Below, piece by piece: positions 24,195 to 33,736 of a stretch of 64,000 nt of DNA. Numbering within the stretch: position 1 is the first letter of the stretch; the number at the start of each line of letters is the position of its first letter. The translations under genes and the position numbers were made by a program. The notes beneath the pieces were generated by a model. That model did no database searches and was not told where the DNA came from. It saw nothing but the letters and a program-made list of their open reading frames with translations. Location of the stretch: assembly GCA_964393185.1 (NCBI GenBank), contig CAYMSO010000006.1, forward strand, positions 34,204-98,203. The letters run 5' to 3'. Source of the DNA: CAYMSO01 sp964393185. GTDB taxonomy: Bacteria; Patescibacteriota; Dojkabacteria; J137.

Positions 24195-25655
24195 ATGGCG
24201 AATTTTATTAAAAATCATAAAGAAGCAACTTTGTTTCTTATCAGTTTATTTACTATTAAGTTACTAATTATTTTATTTCTAATTGGCGATAGGGACTGGG
24301 AACCAGATTCCTACATGCATTTTTTGCAATTAAGAACAGTATTTTATGATTTTCCAAATAATTTAAATCTTGGGATAAATGTATGGGCCAAACCATTATT
24401 CACTTTTGTATATGGTGTACCAGTAAGCCTGTTTGGTATAAAACATTTAATTTTGGTACAAATACTAAATCTACTCATCTTTATTATTATCTCCTTTTTA
24501 ACCTATGAAATAATTTATAAACTGCATAAATCCAAACTGGTTGCATTGATTGGATTATGCCTTACATCTTTAAGCTTACTAACTTTTAAATCATCAATTT
24601 CAGCTTTAACCGAACCAATCTTTACTCTTTTCTTAGTTTTGGGTTTTAGATATGTATTAACAATTAAATTAAATTTGGCTGCGATGATGTTTGGTATTTC
24701 GGTGCTAGGCAGAATAGAAGGATTATATTTTGTTGGTGTTTTTAATATTTGGTTGATATATAAATATAATATAAGCAATAAGATTACTAAGTTAGAAATT
24801 GATCAGCTAAAAACACTAATTATCGCTTGGCTGATTTCCGTTACGCCTGTTATAGTATGGAATTTTTTAGGATATCTAGATACAGGTCGACTTTTATTTA
24901 TTGTGGACAAGGGTTATCCTACTTTTGACGGTGTATTTGGCTTTGGCGCATGGCTAGATTATCCAAAAAGATTGTTAATACAGGAGGGACTAATTACAGT
25001 ATTGGCTTTGCTTAGCCTAATATATTTAGTCAAGAATTACAGAAAGCAAAAGTTTAACAAGGAGTACATTTTGTTAGCCATTTTTATTTATGGTTTTATC
25101 TTATCTCAAATGTATTTGTGGGTTGAGGGTAAATTCGGATCTGCAGGATTAATGAGATATTTAATTTCTGTGGTACCTTTTATGGTAGCTTTGGGAAGCA
25201 TTGGTATGCAAAAAATACTAGAAATACCTCAACTTAATATACGACTTTACAAAAATAAGTTATTGATTGTATTAATATTTGCTTCTATTCAAACAGCAAT
25301 ACTAATAATCAACTTTACGAATTTGGGACCAATAAGTTCTAAGTGGATCTACATAGAAAACGAAGAGAATTTAAGACAAGCAGGAGAATGGATAAGGGAT
25401 AATATTTCTCTAAATGAATTTGTAGCAAGCGTAAGGCCAGAAATACTTTATTATGCACAACGAGAAGGCAATCTAGACAACGCTGCTTTGGATTTTAAAG
25501 ATGACCTATACCAAAAGCGACAAGAGGGCTTTTATGTTTGGACAAAAGACTGGGGAGAAAGTTATGCAATTACACAAAATATGATGGAGGAAAAAGGAAG
25601 TTTAGTTTACAGTATAAATAACTATGTTTATATTTACGAAGTAAGGGGTAATTAG
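24195..25655 (+). CDS. GT-C-fold membrane glycosyltransferase (PMT/GT39-like)
   Basis: 486 aa with about eleven membrane spans. The first extracytoplasmic loop carries an acidic cluster (GDRDWEPDSYMHFLQLR), the position of the catalytic Asp/Glu in lipid-linked-sugar-dependent glycosyltransferases. A soluble C-terminal part of about 100 residues contains AGEWIRDNISLNEFVAS and a late strand IEVR-like tail, as in the ArnT/PMT_2 group. It probably transfers a sugar from a polyprenyl phosphate to an envelope acceptor. Its stop overlaps that of bcp (shared TTAG). Confidence 0.75.
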   Translation: MANFIKNHKEATLFLISLFTIKLLIILFLIGDRDWEPDSYMHFLQLRTVFYDFPNNLNLGINVWAKPLFTFVYGVPVSLFGIKHLILVQILNLLIFIIISFLTYEIIYKLHKSKLVALIGLCLTSLSLLTFKSSISALTEPIFTLFLVLGFRYVLTIKLNLAAMMFGISVLGRIEGLYFVGVFNIWLIYKYNISNKITKLEIDQLKTLIIAWLISVTPVIVWNFLGYLDTGRLLFIVDKGYPTFDGVFGFGAWLDYPKRLLIQEGLITVLALLSLIYLVKNYRKQKFNKEYILLAIFIYGFILSQMYLWVEGKFGSAGLMRYLISVVPFMVALGSIGMQKILEIPQLNIRLYKNKLLIVLIFASIQTAILIINFTNLGPISSKWIYIENEENLRQAGEWIRDNISLNEFVASVRPEILYYAQREGNLDNAALDFKDDLYQKRQEGFYVWTKDWGESYAITQNMMEEKGSLVYSINNYVYIYEVRGN

Positions 25656-26125
25656 TTAGCTAGCAAATTTTTTAAATAATTAAATACTTCTTCTGCATGG
25701 TTTTCTGGGACAACTTCTTTCCAAATTTTAATTATTCTGCTATTCGGATCGACAATATAAGTTGTTCGCAAAGTTCCCATAAATGTTTTTCCGAACATGT
25801 TTTTTTCTCCCCAAACTCCAAACGCGTTATGTAATATAAGGTCAGGGTCCGCAAGTAGTACAAAGTTTAAATTTTCTTTCTGCTCAAATTTCTTGTGAGA
25901 TTCCACAGTGTCTTTACTTATACCAATAATTTGTACGCCAAGCTTTTTAATTTCTGAATTAAAATCTCTAAAGCTACATGCTTCCGCAGTACATCCAGGT
26001 GTATCATCTTTAGGATAGAAATACACAACAATGTATTTTCCTACATAATCTGCTAATTTATGTGGATGTCCATTTTGATCTTGTAGTATAATGCTATCTG
26101 GAATCTGATCGCCTACTTTTAACAT
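25652..26125 (-). CDS. bcp: Thiol peroxidase of the Bcp/PrxQ family
   Basis: 157 aa. The peroxidatic Cys45 and resolving Cys50 are in DTPGCTAEACSFRD, the PrxQ spacing, and the flanking FYPKD and FGVWGEKNMFGK blocks fit the family. It reduces hydrogen peroxide and alkyl hydroperoxides using thioredoxin. It is the only oxidative-stress enzyme recognised in the window. Confidence 0.95.
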   Translation of the reverse strand: MLKVGDQIPDSIILQDQNGHPHKLADYVGKYIVVYFYPKDDTPGCTAEACSFRDFNSEIKKLGVQIIGISKDTVESHKKFEQKENLNFVLLADPDLILHNAFGVWGEKNMFGKTFMGTLRTTYIVDPNSRIIKIWKEVVPENHAEEVFNYLKNLLAN

Positions 26126-26192
26126 TTTCTTTAGTTAACTTACTTTAATATTAACAGAAAACAGATTCACGTTAATATTATTTCTTCAATTT

Positions 26193-28007
26193 ATGGAACA
26201 AGAAAAACAAGTGTCCTACAAAGAAATTATTAAAGTAGTAAAAAGAACTATAGTGGAATCATTTTCTTTTCTTAAGTTTCGATTGATCCTTTTATTATTG
26301 CTCGCAATTTTTGTACCATTGCTATCTTTTGTAACCTCGTATATTTCTGCATTAATAATTAACGAATTAGTAGATATAACTGCAAGTGGTTCTAGAGAGT
26401 TTAGTAATTTGCTAATTAAATTGATAATTGTATACTTTGCTATTACATTATTCGAAAGAGTTGCATGGTCCATGCATTCACTTGTAGATAAATCCGTTTA
26501 TTATAGAGTTGGTAAGTTTTATACATTACAATTTTTACAAAAAGCATCTGACTTAGATCTATATCATTACGAGAATGCTAAACAAAATGATTTAATCAAA
26601 AAAGCTCGAGACTCGTATTCATGGAGACCACAGAGCTTTGTCGGGAAATTAGTATGGGTTATACCAGACATTGTTAAAGTGCTTGTAAGTGTTGGTATAG
26701 TTTTGTATTTTTCTCCTTTGTTCTTTGTAATTATTTCTATATCAGCTCTGCCTGCCTTGTATGTAAGCCTTAAAACTTCCAATTCTGTATGGAATATTTG
26801 GAACAGTAAAACAGAAACCCGAAGACTATTTGGAGATGTATCTTCAAGCTTGAGCAGCGAATCATCTTTAATGGAATTGAGAATTTTTAGAACCAAAGGA
26901 TACTTATTTTCGATGGTAAAAGATTTGTTTAATGATTTTTTTGACGCAGAGGGATCTCAAAATCAAAGAAAGGCATTTTTAGAGTCACTAGCTACAATAT
27001 TTGCTTCACTTGGAGCTTTAGCTTTTTTTATTTATAGTGTAAATCAAGTTATACAAGGCAGATTGGATATAGGTCTACTAACATTTTATCTTGGAGCAAC
27101 TTTAAAATATTCAAGCTCTTTGAGTGGTTTTTTTGCGAATTTATCTAAAATTTACGAAGACTCACAATATATAGTTGATTATTACAAATTTATAGACTTA
27201 GAAAACAAAATTACATCCGGTGAAAAAAAGCTGGCCAAAAAGGCAAGACTAGCTCCAAGAATCGAATTCAAAAATGTTAGTTTTTCTTATCCTCAAAGCA
27301 GAAGAACTGTTTTGCATAATATTAATCTAATCATTGAACCAGGCGAGAAAATTGCTCTAGTAGGCGAAAACGGTGCAGGTAAAAGCACTTTGATAAAATT
27401 ACTAGCAAGATTTTACGACACGACTAAGGGCCAAATTTTGATAGACAATGTACCATTAGAAGATTTAGATTTAGAAGACTGGTACTCACAGTTGGGAATA
27501 TTGTTTCAAAGTTTTGTAAGATATGGCTACCTACCTGCAAAAAAGAGTATAGCAGTAGGAGATATTAATAAAATTGATAATTTGAATGAGGTTGTCAAAT
27601 CAGCAAAAAAAGCTGGAGCAAATAAATTCATTAAGCAACTGGAACTAGGCTATGACCAGGTTCTAAGCAAACATTTTGAAAATGGAGTAGATTTATCTGG
27701 CGGTCAGTGGCAGAGAATTGCTTTGGCAAGAGCTTTCTTTCGAGATGCACCTATTCTGATTTTAGACGAACCTACAAGTTCTATTGATGCTAAAGGAGAA
27801 TCAGAAATCTTTGATAGACTTTACAAGTTTGCAGAAAACAAAACTATTATTATGATTTCTCATAGATTTAGTACAGTAAGAAAAGCGGACAAGATATATG
27901 TTTTGGAAAAAGGAAGAATTGTGGAGCAAGGAACTCATTCAGAATTAATTAGACTAGGGGGCATTTATAAAAATGCATTTGAACTTCAAGCAAAAGGTTA
28001 TCAGTAA
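26193..28007 (+). CDS. ABC exporter, fused membrane and ATPase domains
   Basis: 604 aa half-transporter. Six membrane spans occupy residues 1-330. The ATPase domain has Walker A GENGAGKSTLIKLL, Q-loop LFQSFVRY, signature DLSGGQWQRIALARAF, Walker B PILILDEPTSSID and the switch His in ISHRFSTVRKADKIY. It belongs to the MsbA/LmrA-like type and is expected to work as a homodimer. The substrate cannot be read from the sequence. Confidence 0.92.
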   Translation: MEQEKQVSYKEIIKVVKRTIVESFSFLKFRLILLLLLAIFVPLLSFVTSYISALIINELVDITASGSREFSNLLIKLIIVYFAITLFERVAWSMHSLVDKSVYYRVGKFYTLQFLQKASDLDLYHYENAKQNDLIKKARDSYSWRPQSFVGKLVWVIPDIVKVLVSVGIVLYFSPLFFVIISISALPALYVSLKTSNSVWNIWNSKTETRRLFGDVSSSLSSESSLMELRIFRTKGYLFSMVKDLFNDFFDAEGSQNQRKAFLESLATIFASLGALAFFIYSVNQVIQGRLDIGLLTFYLGATLKYSSSLSGFFANLSKIYEDSQYIVDYYKFIDLENKITSGEKKLAKKARLAPRIEFKNVSFSYPQSRRTVLHNINLIIEPGEKIALVGENGAGKSTLIKLLARFYDTTKGQILIDNVPLEDLDLEDWYSQLGILFQSFVRYGYLPAKKSIAVGDINKIDNLNEVVKSAKKAGANKFIKQLELGYDQVLSKHFENGVDLSGGQWQRIALARAFFRDAPILILDEPTSSIDAKGESEIFDRLYKFAENKTIIMISHRFSTVRKADKIYVLEKGRIVEQGTHSELIRLGGIYKNAFELQAKGYQ

Positions 28008-28094
28008 TTTGTTACTAAATAATATATAAATTCCGAGTTTATATATTTAAAATGCAATATAATATTCAGTTCATAATTTATAGTAAAATTATGT

Positions 28095-28460
28095 ATGAAT
28101 AGTATCCTTACAACAAATAAGCTTGATGCAATAATAAAAAACCAATTCCAAACACTAGCAGATGCTAATTCTATAAAACTATTTATGCTAAATTATTTTA
28201 AGAATTACGTTGTAATTACCGGAAAACCAAATAATTATAGTCTAAAGCAGTGCATAGACAATGTTAATAAATTGCTTGCAGAACCAGTAGCAAAACTTGT
28301 TAGCAATGAATCTATATCTAAATCAGATAGAGAAAGAATAAATGTATGGAATGAAGCGCAGCAAGCTTTCGAAAAGGAGATTCTAATTGAACTTATTAAA
28401 TTAGGTTCTAATTTTGAATCTCCCGAAAGCCTATACGATTACCTTAGAAACAGTACTTAG
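28095..28460 (+). CDS. Small hypothetical helical protein
   Basis: 121 aa, soluble, no recognised motif. A TAAAAT hexamer (28084-28089) lies 5 nt before the ATG at 28095, consistent with a leaderless mRNA. A competing ATG at 28091 opens only a three-codon frame. The stop TAG overlaps the TAA of the converging gene in a shared TTAG. Confidence 0.6.
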   Translation: MNSILTTNKLDAIIKNQFQTLADANSIKLFMLNYFKNYVVITGKPNNYSLKQCIDNVNKLLAEPVAKLVSNESISKSDRERINVWNEAQQAFEKEILIELIKLGSNFESPESLYDYLRNST

Positions 28461-28978
28461 TCTCTAAAACTTTCATCGTAAGGAGCTTCGTTGACTATTT
28501 TATTTGTGCTTGCTCTGTAAATTAGAACTTTTTTCTGATCTTCTAAAATCACAAGATAATCACCGTTTTTTGCATTTTTATAAAATTCTGGATTTTGGCT
28601 TTTTAAAACATCGACGTCACTTATACTTGCGACTTGGATACTTTCATCTTCATCTAGGTCTATTAACTTAGATACGCGTTCGGTTACCTCACTTGCTGTT
28701 AGTTCGTCAGAATCTTTGGAATTGGAATCGGTATTATTAGAAGAGGTACTTTCGGATTCTAAATCGTCAATTTCAGATTCTAGGTCTTGAATTTCTTCTT
28801 CTTGTTCTTGAATTTCGACATTGAGTTCCTGAATCTGTTCGTTCAGATCTTCTTTATCTCTTTTTAAATCTCTATTTTTAAGATACAAATATCCAGATAG
28901 TACCCCTAGAGCTACTACTCCAGCAACTAACAAAATAAAGCTCGCGACAACACCTATTTTCTTAAAAAAATTATTCAT
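28457..28978 (-). CDS. Membrane-anchored coiled-coil protein
   Basis: 173 aa. One N-terminal span (about residues 10-32) precedes a long acidic coiled coil (about 37-78, repeated Glu-rich heptads such as EIQEQEEEIQDLESEIDDL), a Ser/Asn/Asp linker, and a compact C-terminal domain (SKLIDLDEDESIQVASI, NAKNGDYLVILEDQKKVLIY). Similar anchored coiled-coil proteins are common in CPR genomes; a structural envelope role is plausible but unproven. Confidence 0.7.
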   Translation of the reverse strand: MNNFFKKIGVVASFILLVAGVVALGVLSGYLYLKNRDLKRDKEDLNEQIQELNVEIQEQEEEIQDLESEIDDLESESTSSNNTDSNSKDSDELTASEVTERVSKLIDLDEDESIQVASISDVDVLKSQNPEFYKNAKNGDYLVILEDQKKVLIYRASTNKIVNEAPYDESFRD

Positions 28979-29065
28979 ATCCTGGTAAATTTTAAGATAT
29001 TATAATTATATTATAGTATAGGACTTAAGATTTTCAAAGATTATCCTCTTTTAACAAAAAGTCTC

Positions 29066-29653
29066 TTAATCAATCAACTTTGGAGCATATTCTTTGTTGT
29101 ATCTTTCTATACATTCTTCAATAATCTTTACAGCCTCTGCTGCATCAAAAAAGCCTAAAACTTTGCATGTACCTGGTTTCTTAAGATCTTTATAGTGTTC
29201 AAAATAGTACGAAGTTACCTTTTCCCACTGTTCGCCTAGATCTTTGTACGATTTTATGTGATCAGCTCTTTTATCGTCAGAAATGACTGTGATAATTTTG
29301 TCGTCTCGCTCACCGCCATCTTCAAACTCCATTACGCCTATTATTCTTGCCTCGACTAATGAGCCAGGAACAAGTGGCTCTGCAATATTGGCAATTATAA
29401 AGTCTAACAAATCACCGTCCTGATCCCAGGTTTTGGGAATTAAACCATATGCTGTTGGATATGTTAAAGAGCTGTAATTGACTCTATCTAATTTTAAATG
29501 ACCGGTTTCTGTTATAAACTCGTATTTATTAATAGAACCTGCATTTATCTCCACCAAACCGTTAATAACTGTTTTTTCTGAGTTAGCAAATGGTTCTAGA
29601 ACATGTTGAAGATTAAGCATATATTTAGAAGGCTTTACATCAAGATTTGCCAT
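29066..29653 (-). CDS. ppa: Inorganic pyrophosphatase (family I)
   Basis: 195 aa. Catalytic residues are visible in EINAGSINKYEF (Glu and Lys), YPTAYGLIPKTWDQDGDLLDF (three Asp of the metal site) and FEDGGERDDKII, with the C-terminal YKDL block near the end. It hydrolyses PPi to drive biosynthetic reactions. The motif DGDLLDF replaces the commoner DGDPLDV. A 20-residue N-terminal extension is somewhat longer than in E. coli. Confidence 0.93.
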   Translation of the reverse strand: MANLDVKPSKYMLNLQHVLEPFANSEKTVINGLVEINAGSINKYEFITETGHLKLDRVNYSSLTYPTAYGLIPKTWDQDGDLLDFIIANIAEPLVPGSLVEARIIGVMEFEDGGERDDKIITVISDDKRADHIKSYKDLGEQWEKVTSYYFEHYKDLKKPGTCKVLGFFDAAEAVKIIEECIERYNKEYAPKLID

Positions 29654-29863
29654 TTTTTAATTTGAATATAATAAATAATATTGCCCTTACACTCCTGGTA
29701 GTATACTATATGTAATAAGTATAGGTAAATCGAAACATTAGTTCATATAATTTAAGGCTATTTAGGTATCAAAGTTTATAAAAATTAAACGGAACACTCG
29801 AAAGCTTATCAAAATTTAACTTGAATTTTAAGATTACTTTATTGCCCACGAATCTACACATCG

Positions 29864-30451
29864 ATGATTAAGAATAAAAGTTTTTCAACAATTTTAGTAA
29901 TTATTTTTTTACTAAATCTACTTGGTTTAAGTTTAATAATACTCGATAAGAATAAGAGTTTGTATCCTACGTTTTTTACAAGAAAACCTGTCGAAATAGA
30001 TATCTTTCTAGATAAAAATTATGTTGAGCCTATAAAACAAAAATATGCAAATAATTCCGAAATAAATATACAATTTGGCGAGTTTTTAGCCACCAATAAT
30101 ACTTATAGCATTGGTGGCACAAGTCCAGCTTCTTTTGAATTTAGAAAGGATCAATTAGAAATTAAGCAGGGCATATATTTTATAGAAACTACTAATAAGC
30201 CATTAACACTTAAACTTTATAACGAAAATTTTATACTAGACGTGAATACCTTAATAATCGTTAATTATTCGACAAAGGAATTATATATTGTAAGGGGAGA
30301 AATTAATTTTGGTGATCAAAAAATAACATCGGGTAAATTAATGGAAGTTTCTAATTTAACAATGAAAAAGATTGATTTAGATTATTTTCTAAACCAAGCT
30401 AAAAATACAAAATTTAAACAATTTTTAAATTCTATGGCAGTAGCAAATTAG
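29864..30451 (+). CDS. Single-span extracytoplasmic protein, possible FecR-like domain
   Basis: 195 aa. One N-terminal membrane segment (about residues 9-28) is followed by a beta-rich extracytoplasmic part. The stretch FEFRKDQLEIKQGIYFIETT followed by LIIVNYSTKELYIVRGEINF resembles a FecR-type beta repeat, in which a response strand and a 'G.i.f' pattern recur; this is a weak call. The stop overlaps the ychF stop in a shared TTAG. Confidence 0.55.
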   Translation: MIKNKSFSTILVIIFLLNLLGLSLIILDKNKSLYPTFFTRKPVEIDIFLDKNYVEPIKQKYANNSEINIQFGEFLATNNTYSIGGTSPASFEFRKDQLEIKQGIYFIETTNKPLTLKLYNENFILDVNTLIIVNYSTKELYIVRGEINFGDQKITSGKLMEVSNLTMKKIDLDYFLNQAKNTKFKQFLNSMAVAN

Positions 30452-31530
30452 CCATTATGTTTAAACAAAATTACATCACCGTCTTGAACAATGTAATCTT
30501 TGCCTTCTAATCTGATTTTACCTTTCTCCTTACATTTTTGCCATCCTCCGTATTCTACAAAATCACTCCAGCTTATTACGTCGGCAGCAATAAATTTGTC
30601 CGATATATCTGTATGAATTGCAGCAGCAGCTTGCTTGGCAGTTTGATTTTTAGTAATGGTCCATGCTCTACTTTCTTTTGGTCCGGAAGTAAAAAAAGAA
30701 ATTAGTCCTAGAAGTTTATAAGCCTCGAATGTTAATGTTTCAAGTCCTGTTTTTTGTATTCCTAACTCCTTCATAAATTCTTTTTTATCCTGATCCGACA
30801 TCTCTGTAAGTTCTGCTTCCAATTTGATATCCATAGGTAAAACAGTTTTATTACCTACAATTTCTTGCACATGTTTGCTGGCATCTTCGTATTGCTTCTC
30901 GTCTGCATTTACTAAGTATATTACAGGTTTATCTGTTAGCAAAAACATGCTCTTTCTTTCCACCTGAATATCTTCGTTGTTAGGCGATTTTAAATCGCTA
31001 GCCAATTTGCCATTGCTTAGGTGATTAAGCAATACTTGAAAGAATTCTGCAACTGGTTTCAATTTTGGATTGGCACGAGCTTTGCCTTCTATTCCTTTGG
31101 TTTTAGATTCAACTGTTTCTATATCTTTTAAAATAAGTTCTGTATTAATTAATTCTATATCGCGCTTAGGATCAACGGAATTTTCTACATGTGTTATATT
31201 GGGATTTTCGAACGCCCTAACTAAATGGACAATTGCAGAAGTTTCTCTAATATTTGCTAGAAATTTATTGCCAAGCCCTTGTCCTTCTGCTGCTCCTTTA
31301 ACAAGTCCAGCAATGTCTACAAATTCTACAAACGCTTGAACAATTTTTTCAGGCTTTTCTATTTCGGCAATTTTATTTAATCTATCGTCGTGTACTGTCA
31401 CTACACCTACATTTGGATCTATGGTTGCAAATGGATAGTTGGCAGCTAGAACTTGCAATTTTGTTAAAGCATTAAAAAGAGTAGATTTGCCTACATTGGG
31501 TAATCCAACGATTCCTAACGAAAGTTTCAT
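30448..31530 (-). CDS. ychF: YchF/Ola1-type GTPase
   Basis: 360 aa, normal length. G1 GLPNVGKSTLFNAL, G2/G3 FATIDPNVG and DIAGLVKGAAEGQGLGNKFL and the YchF-type G4 (VNADE in place of NKxD) are present. The C-terminal TGS domain is clear (FTSGPKESRAWTITK, AAAIHTDISDKFIAADVI and VQDGDVILFK). YchF is an ATP-preferring P-loop protein linked to ribosomes and stress control. It is near universal in bacteria. Confidence 0.96.
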   Translation of the reverse strand: MKLSLGIVGLPNVGKSTLFNALTKLQVLAANYPFATIDPNVGVVTVHDDRLNKIAEIEKPEKIVQAFVEFVDIAGLVKGAAEGQGLGNKFLANIRETSAIVHLVRAFENPNITHVENSVDPKRDIELINTELILKDIETVESKTKGIEGKARANPKLKPVAEFFQVLLNHLSNGKLASDLKSPNNEDIQVERKSMFLLTDKPVIYLVNADEKQYEDASKHVQEIVGNKTVLPMDIKLEAELTEMSDQDKKEFMKELGIQKTGLETLTFEAYKLLGLISFFTSGPKESRAWTITKNQTAKQAAAAIHTDISDKFIAADVISWSDFVEYGGWQKCKEKGKIRLEGKDYIVQDGDVILFKHNG

Positions 31531-31652
31531 AATTAATTATTAATTTCTATAAAGTTTATGCTTCCAGATTTTAAACTATACTTACTTCAAAACAAAGTAC
31601 CTTTTTACATAGTATAAATTGAGCAAATTTCGTTTTAAATTCTGATGAATTT

Positions 31653-31686
31653 GCTAAAATCTAATAATATGGACAATTTTCCATGA
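31653..31686 (+). promoter_or_regulatory. Extended -10 with a five-codon upstream ORF before the NYN gene
   Basis: TGCTAAAAT (31652-31660) predicts a start near 31667. Two bases later an ATG at 31669 opens a five-codon frame (M-D-N-F-P, stop TGA 31684-31686), and the NYN gene begins at 31713. The short frame may be a leader peptide or chance. Confidence 0.35.
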
Positions 31687-31712
31687 GTTAATTTGATTAT
31701 TATTTTTGAATT

Positions 31713-32231
31713 ATGATTGTAAGAAATCCAAATCAGCGTGTTGCAGTATTAGTAGATGTTCAAAATTTATACTATTCAGCAAAAAATTTGTACAAGGCCA
31801 AAGTAAATTTTAAAAATTTACTTAGGATGGCAGTACAAGGTAGGGTACTAACTAGGGCAATTGCCTATGTTATAAATCCCGAGCCTGGCGAAGATAACGA
31901 GTTTTTCGAAGCTGTTAATAACGCTGGATTTGAAACAAAAGAAAAACCACTACAAACATTTTTTGGTGGAGCAAAAAAGGGCGATTGGGATGTAGGAATT
32001 GCTATGGATGCAGTAAGACTGGGCGATAAAGTTGATTCGATTGTACTAATTTCTGGCGATGGTGACTATAAACCTGTAGTTAACTACCTTCAACAAAGTA
32101 AAGGCTGCTTGGTAGAGATAATGGCATTTAGAAGAACTGCCAACAACGAACTAATTCAATTAGCTGATGACTTTATTGATATCGAAGGTTATAAAAATGA
32201 TCTTCTTTTTAGAGCAAAAAAGAGTAGGTAA
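31713..32231 (+). CDS. NYN-domain (LabA/DUF88) putative ribonuclease
   Basis: 172 aa. AVLVDVQNLYYSAK gives the first catalytic Asp (D15) of the PIN-like NYN fold. GDWDVGIAMDAV and VLISGDGDYKPVVNYLQ supply the remaining acidic residues, and VEIMAFRRTANNEL closes the fold. NYN proteins are metal-dependent RNases or RNA-binding proteins. The target is unknown. Confidence 0.88.
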   Translation: MIVRNPNQRVAVLVDVQNLYYSAKNLYKAKVNFKNLLRMAVQGRVLTRAIAYVINPEPGEDNEFFEAVNNAGFETKEKPLQTFFGGAKKGDWDVGIAMDAVRLGDKVDSIVLISGDGDYKPVVNYLQQSKGCLVEIMAFRRTANNELIQLADDFIDIEGYKNDLLFRAKKSR

Positions 32232-32254
32232 TAGTTGATGTGCTATATTAGTAT

Positions 32255-32629
32255 CTAGACGCTAAGTACATAGAAGTAAAAAGGCATAATTATTAAAAAA
32301 GATATAATCCCTACTTTAATTGATTCAAACAATGATCGATACTGAATTGCAAAGGTTTCCGCTTCTAGTTTTTTTTGATAGAGGAAATAAGTGTATGTGA
32401 GTAATATTGGAAAAACGATTTCGGGCAAGAAAGAATCTTCGCTAAGATATAAAACTATGGCAGAAAATATAAAAATTATTACGAATGGAGACACTGCTAC
32501 TAACCACCAGTTTGGCTTGTTAAATTTTTTATAGTCCATACCTACCATTATTGCAGATGCCAAGGGCGAGAACAGTATCGCCATTAAAGCAACCTGAATT
32601 GGATGGAATATTCTTAAGTCTTTATTCAT
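32255..32629 (-). CDS. Small four-span membrane protein, unknown
   Basis: 124 aa with four hydrophobic segments and a charged central loop (YQKKLEAETFAIQYRS). No family is recognised. A TGTTATAAT extended -10 ends exactly 6 nt before its ATG, so the mRNA is probably leaderless. Confidence 0.6.
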   Translation of the reverse strand: MNKDLRIFHPIQVALMAILFSPLASAIMVGMDYKKFNKPNWWLVAVSPFVIIFIFSAIVLYLSEDSFLPEIVFPILLTYTYFLYQKKLEAETFAIQYRSLFESIKVGIISFLIIMPFYFYVLSV

Positions 32630-32641
32630 AATTATATTATA
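32630..32641 (-). promoter_or_regulatory. Extended -10 abutting start of 124-aa membrane protein gene
   Basis: On the minus strand TGTTATAAT (hexamer 32641-32636) is followed by ATAATT and then ATG. The 6-nt spacing implies leaderless transcription. Confidence 0.6.
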
Positions 32642-32692
32642 ACAGCTTTACTCACTTGAAAATCTGAAATTATGTGGTAATATTTCGCGGGT

Positions 32693-32704
32693 TATAAATT
32701 ATAT
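32693..32704 (+). promoter_or_regulatory. -10 box abutting start of the 173-aa protein gene
   Basis: TATAAA (32693-32698) followed by TTATAT and then ATG at 32705: again exactly 6 nt. Confidence 0.45.
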
Positions 32705-33226
32705 ATGAATAAAGCAATAACACAACCAGAAATATGTATGCATGAGGTAGTCGAAAAAGTGCAAAAAGTAAGATCGCAGCGAACAAGGAATTTTGCTGAA
32801 GCACAGGGATTACCAATAGGTTATAAAGAAACCGTTCATTTTGCTACTGATGCCCCTAATGACATCATTGAAGCCATAACGCACAAGCTGGAGGAAATAA
32901 AAGCTCAGCCAAAGTATCATAGAATTAATGGTTTACTTCAGCCGGCAGTTCTTATAGACTACACTAAATTATCTATTGATAGACCTATATATTTAGGGAA
33001 TAGTCTGGATTATTCATATGCAATACCGGTTGTTCTAGTTACTAAGACACATGGCCAACCAGAACAAATATGGGATACTTATTTGTTTTTAACTAATGAC
33101 GAAAATCAAATTATAACGGATAGGTTACAATTTGAAAATTGGGCAAGCACAAACTTTGAGAACATACAAACCACTAGGAATCTGTTTATCTACCCGCATG
33201 GAAACCCTGTGATACTTGAAGAGTAA
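32705..33226 (+). CDS. Hypothetical soluble protein
   Basis: 173 aa, no membrane span. A helical N-terminus with basic residues (HEVVEKVQKVRSQRTRNFAE) precedes a mixed domain containing VLIDYTKLSIDRPIYLGNS and VVLVTKTHGQPEQIWDTYLF. No family is recognised. It diverges from the small membrane gene and is followed by a strong bidirectional terminator. Confidence 0.6.
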   Translation: MNKAITQPEICMHEVVEKVQKVRSQRTRNFAEAQGLPIGYKETVHFATDAPNDIIEAITHKLEEIKAQPKYHRINGLLQPAVLIDYTKLSIDRPIYLGNSLDYSYAIPVVLVTKTHGQPEQIWDTYLFLTNDENQIITDRLQFENWASTNFENIQTTRNLFIYPHGNPVILEE

Positions 33227-33285
33227 CGTTAACTAAAGAATTTATTAGATTGTTGTGAATTTCGTATAACTCGAATATAAAATAG

Positions 33286-33314
33286 AAAGAGGAGCATATG
33301 GCTCCTCTTTTATG
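33286..33314. terminator. Bidirectional intrinsic terminator
   Basis: AAAGAGGAGC (33286-33295) and GCTCCTCTTT (33301-33310) form a 10-bp stem with a 5-nt loop. A T-run follows on the plus strand and an A-rich stretch precedes it, so it can serve both converging genes. Confidence 0.85.
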
Positions 33315-33338
33315 CCATTCTAATTATTTAAAAGAATG

Positions 33339-33707
33339 CTACTGATTTACTCTATACCATATGCATCCTTCTAAACCGTCAAAAAGTTCAATATTAAGCG
33401 AGGCCTCAGCGTTAGGACCGTTTTTGCCGGTTCTTAAAACTAACGCTATTGTATTTGATAAATCTTCTTGTTGTGGAGCAGTTTTTGCTCGATAATTATT
33501 TAATAGTGCTACTTCTTCCCCTTTAAATATAGTTAAATTAATCCCAAGGTTAGCATACTGGCTTTTTAAACTCTCAAAAGTTTCGCTATTTAAAGACGTT
33601 AAGGAATTCAATTCTGTAACTATGCCAGGGATAGCATCATGATCTACGATTACCAGACACCCAAAAGATTTGATCTGCATACCTTGGTCAAGATCAATCA
33701 TTTCCAT
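33339..33707 (-). CDS. Hypothetical soluble protein
   Basis: 122 aa without a membrane span. The N-terminal part has a beta-alpha pattern (FGCLVIVDHDAIPGIVTEL); the C-terminal part is beta-rich (TIALVLRTG, ASLNIELFDGLEGCIWYRV). No family is recognised. It lies 29 nt downstream of mfd on the same strand and could be its operon partner. It ends at the terminator at 33.3 kb. Confidence 0.6.
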   Translation of the reverse strand: MEMIDLDQGMQIKSFGCLVIVDHDAIPGIVTELNSLTSLNSETFESLKSQYANLGINLTIFKGEEVALLNNYRAKTAPQQEDLSNTIALVLRTGKNGPNAEASLNIELFDGLEGCIWYRVNQ

Positions 33708-33736
33708 ATCTAATAACTTAAAATATATTGCTTATA

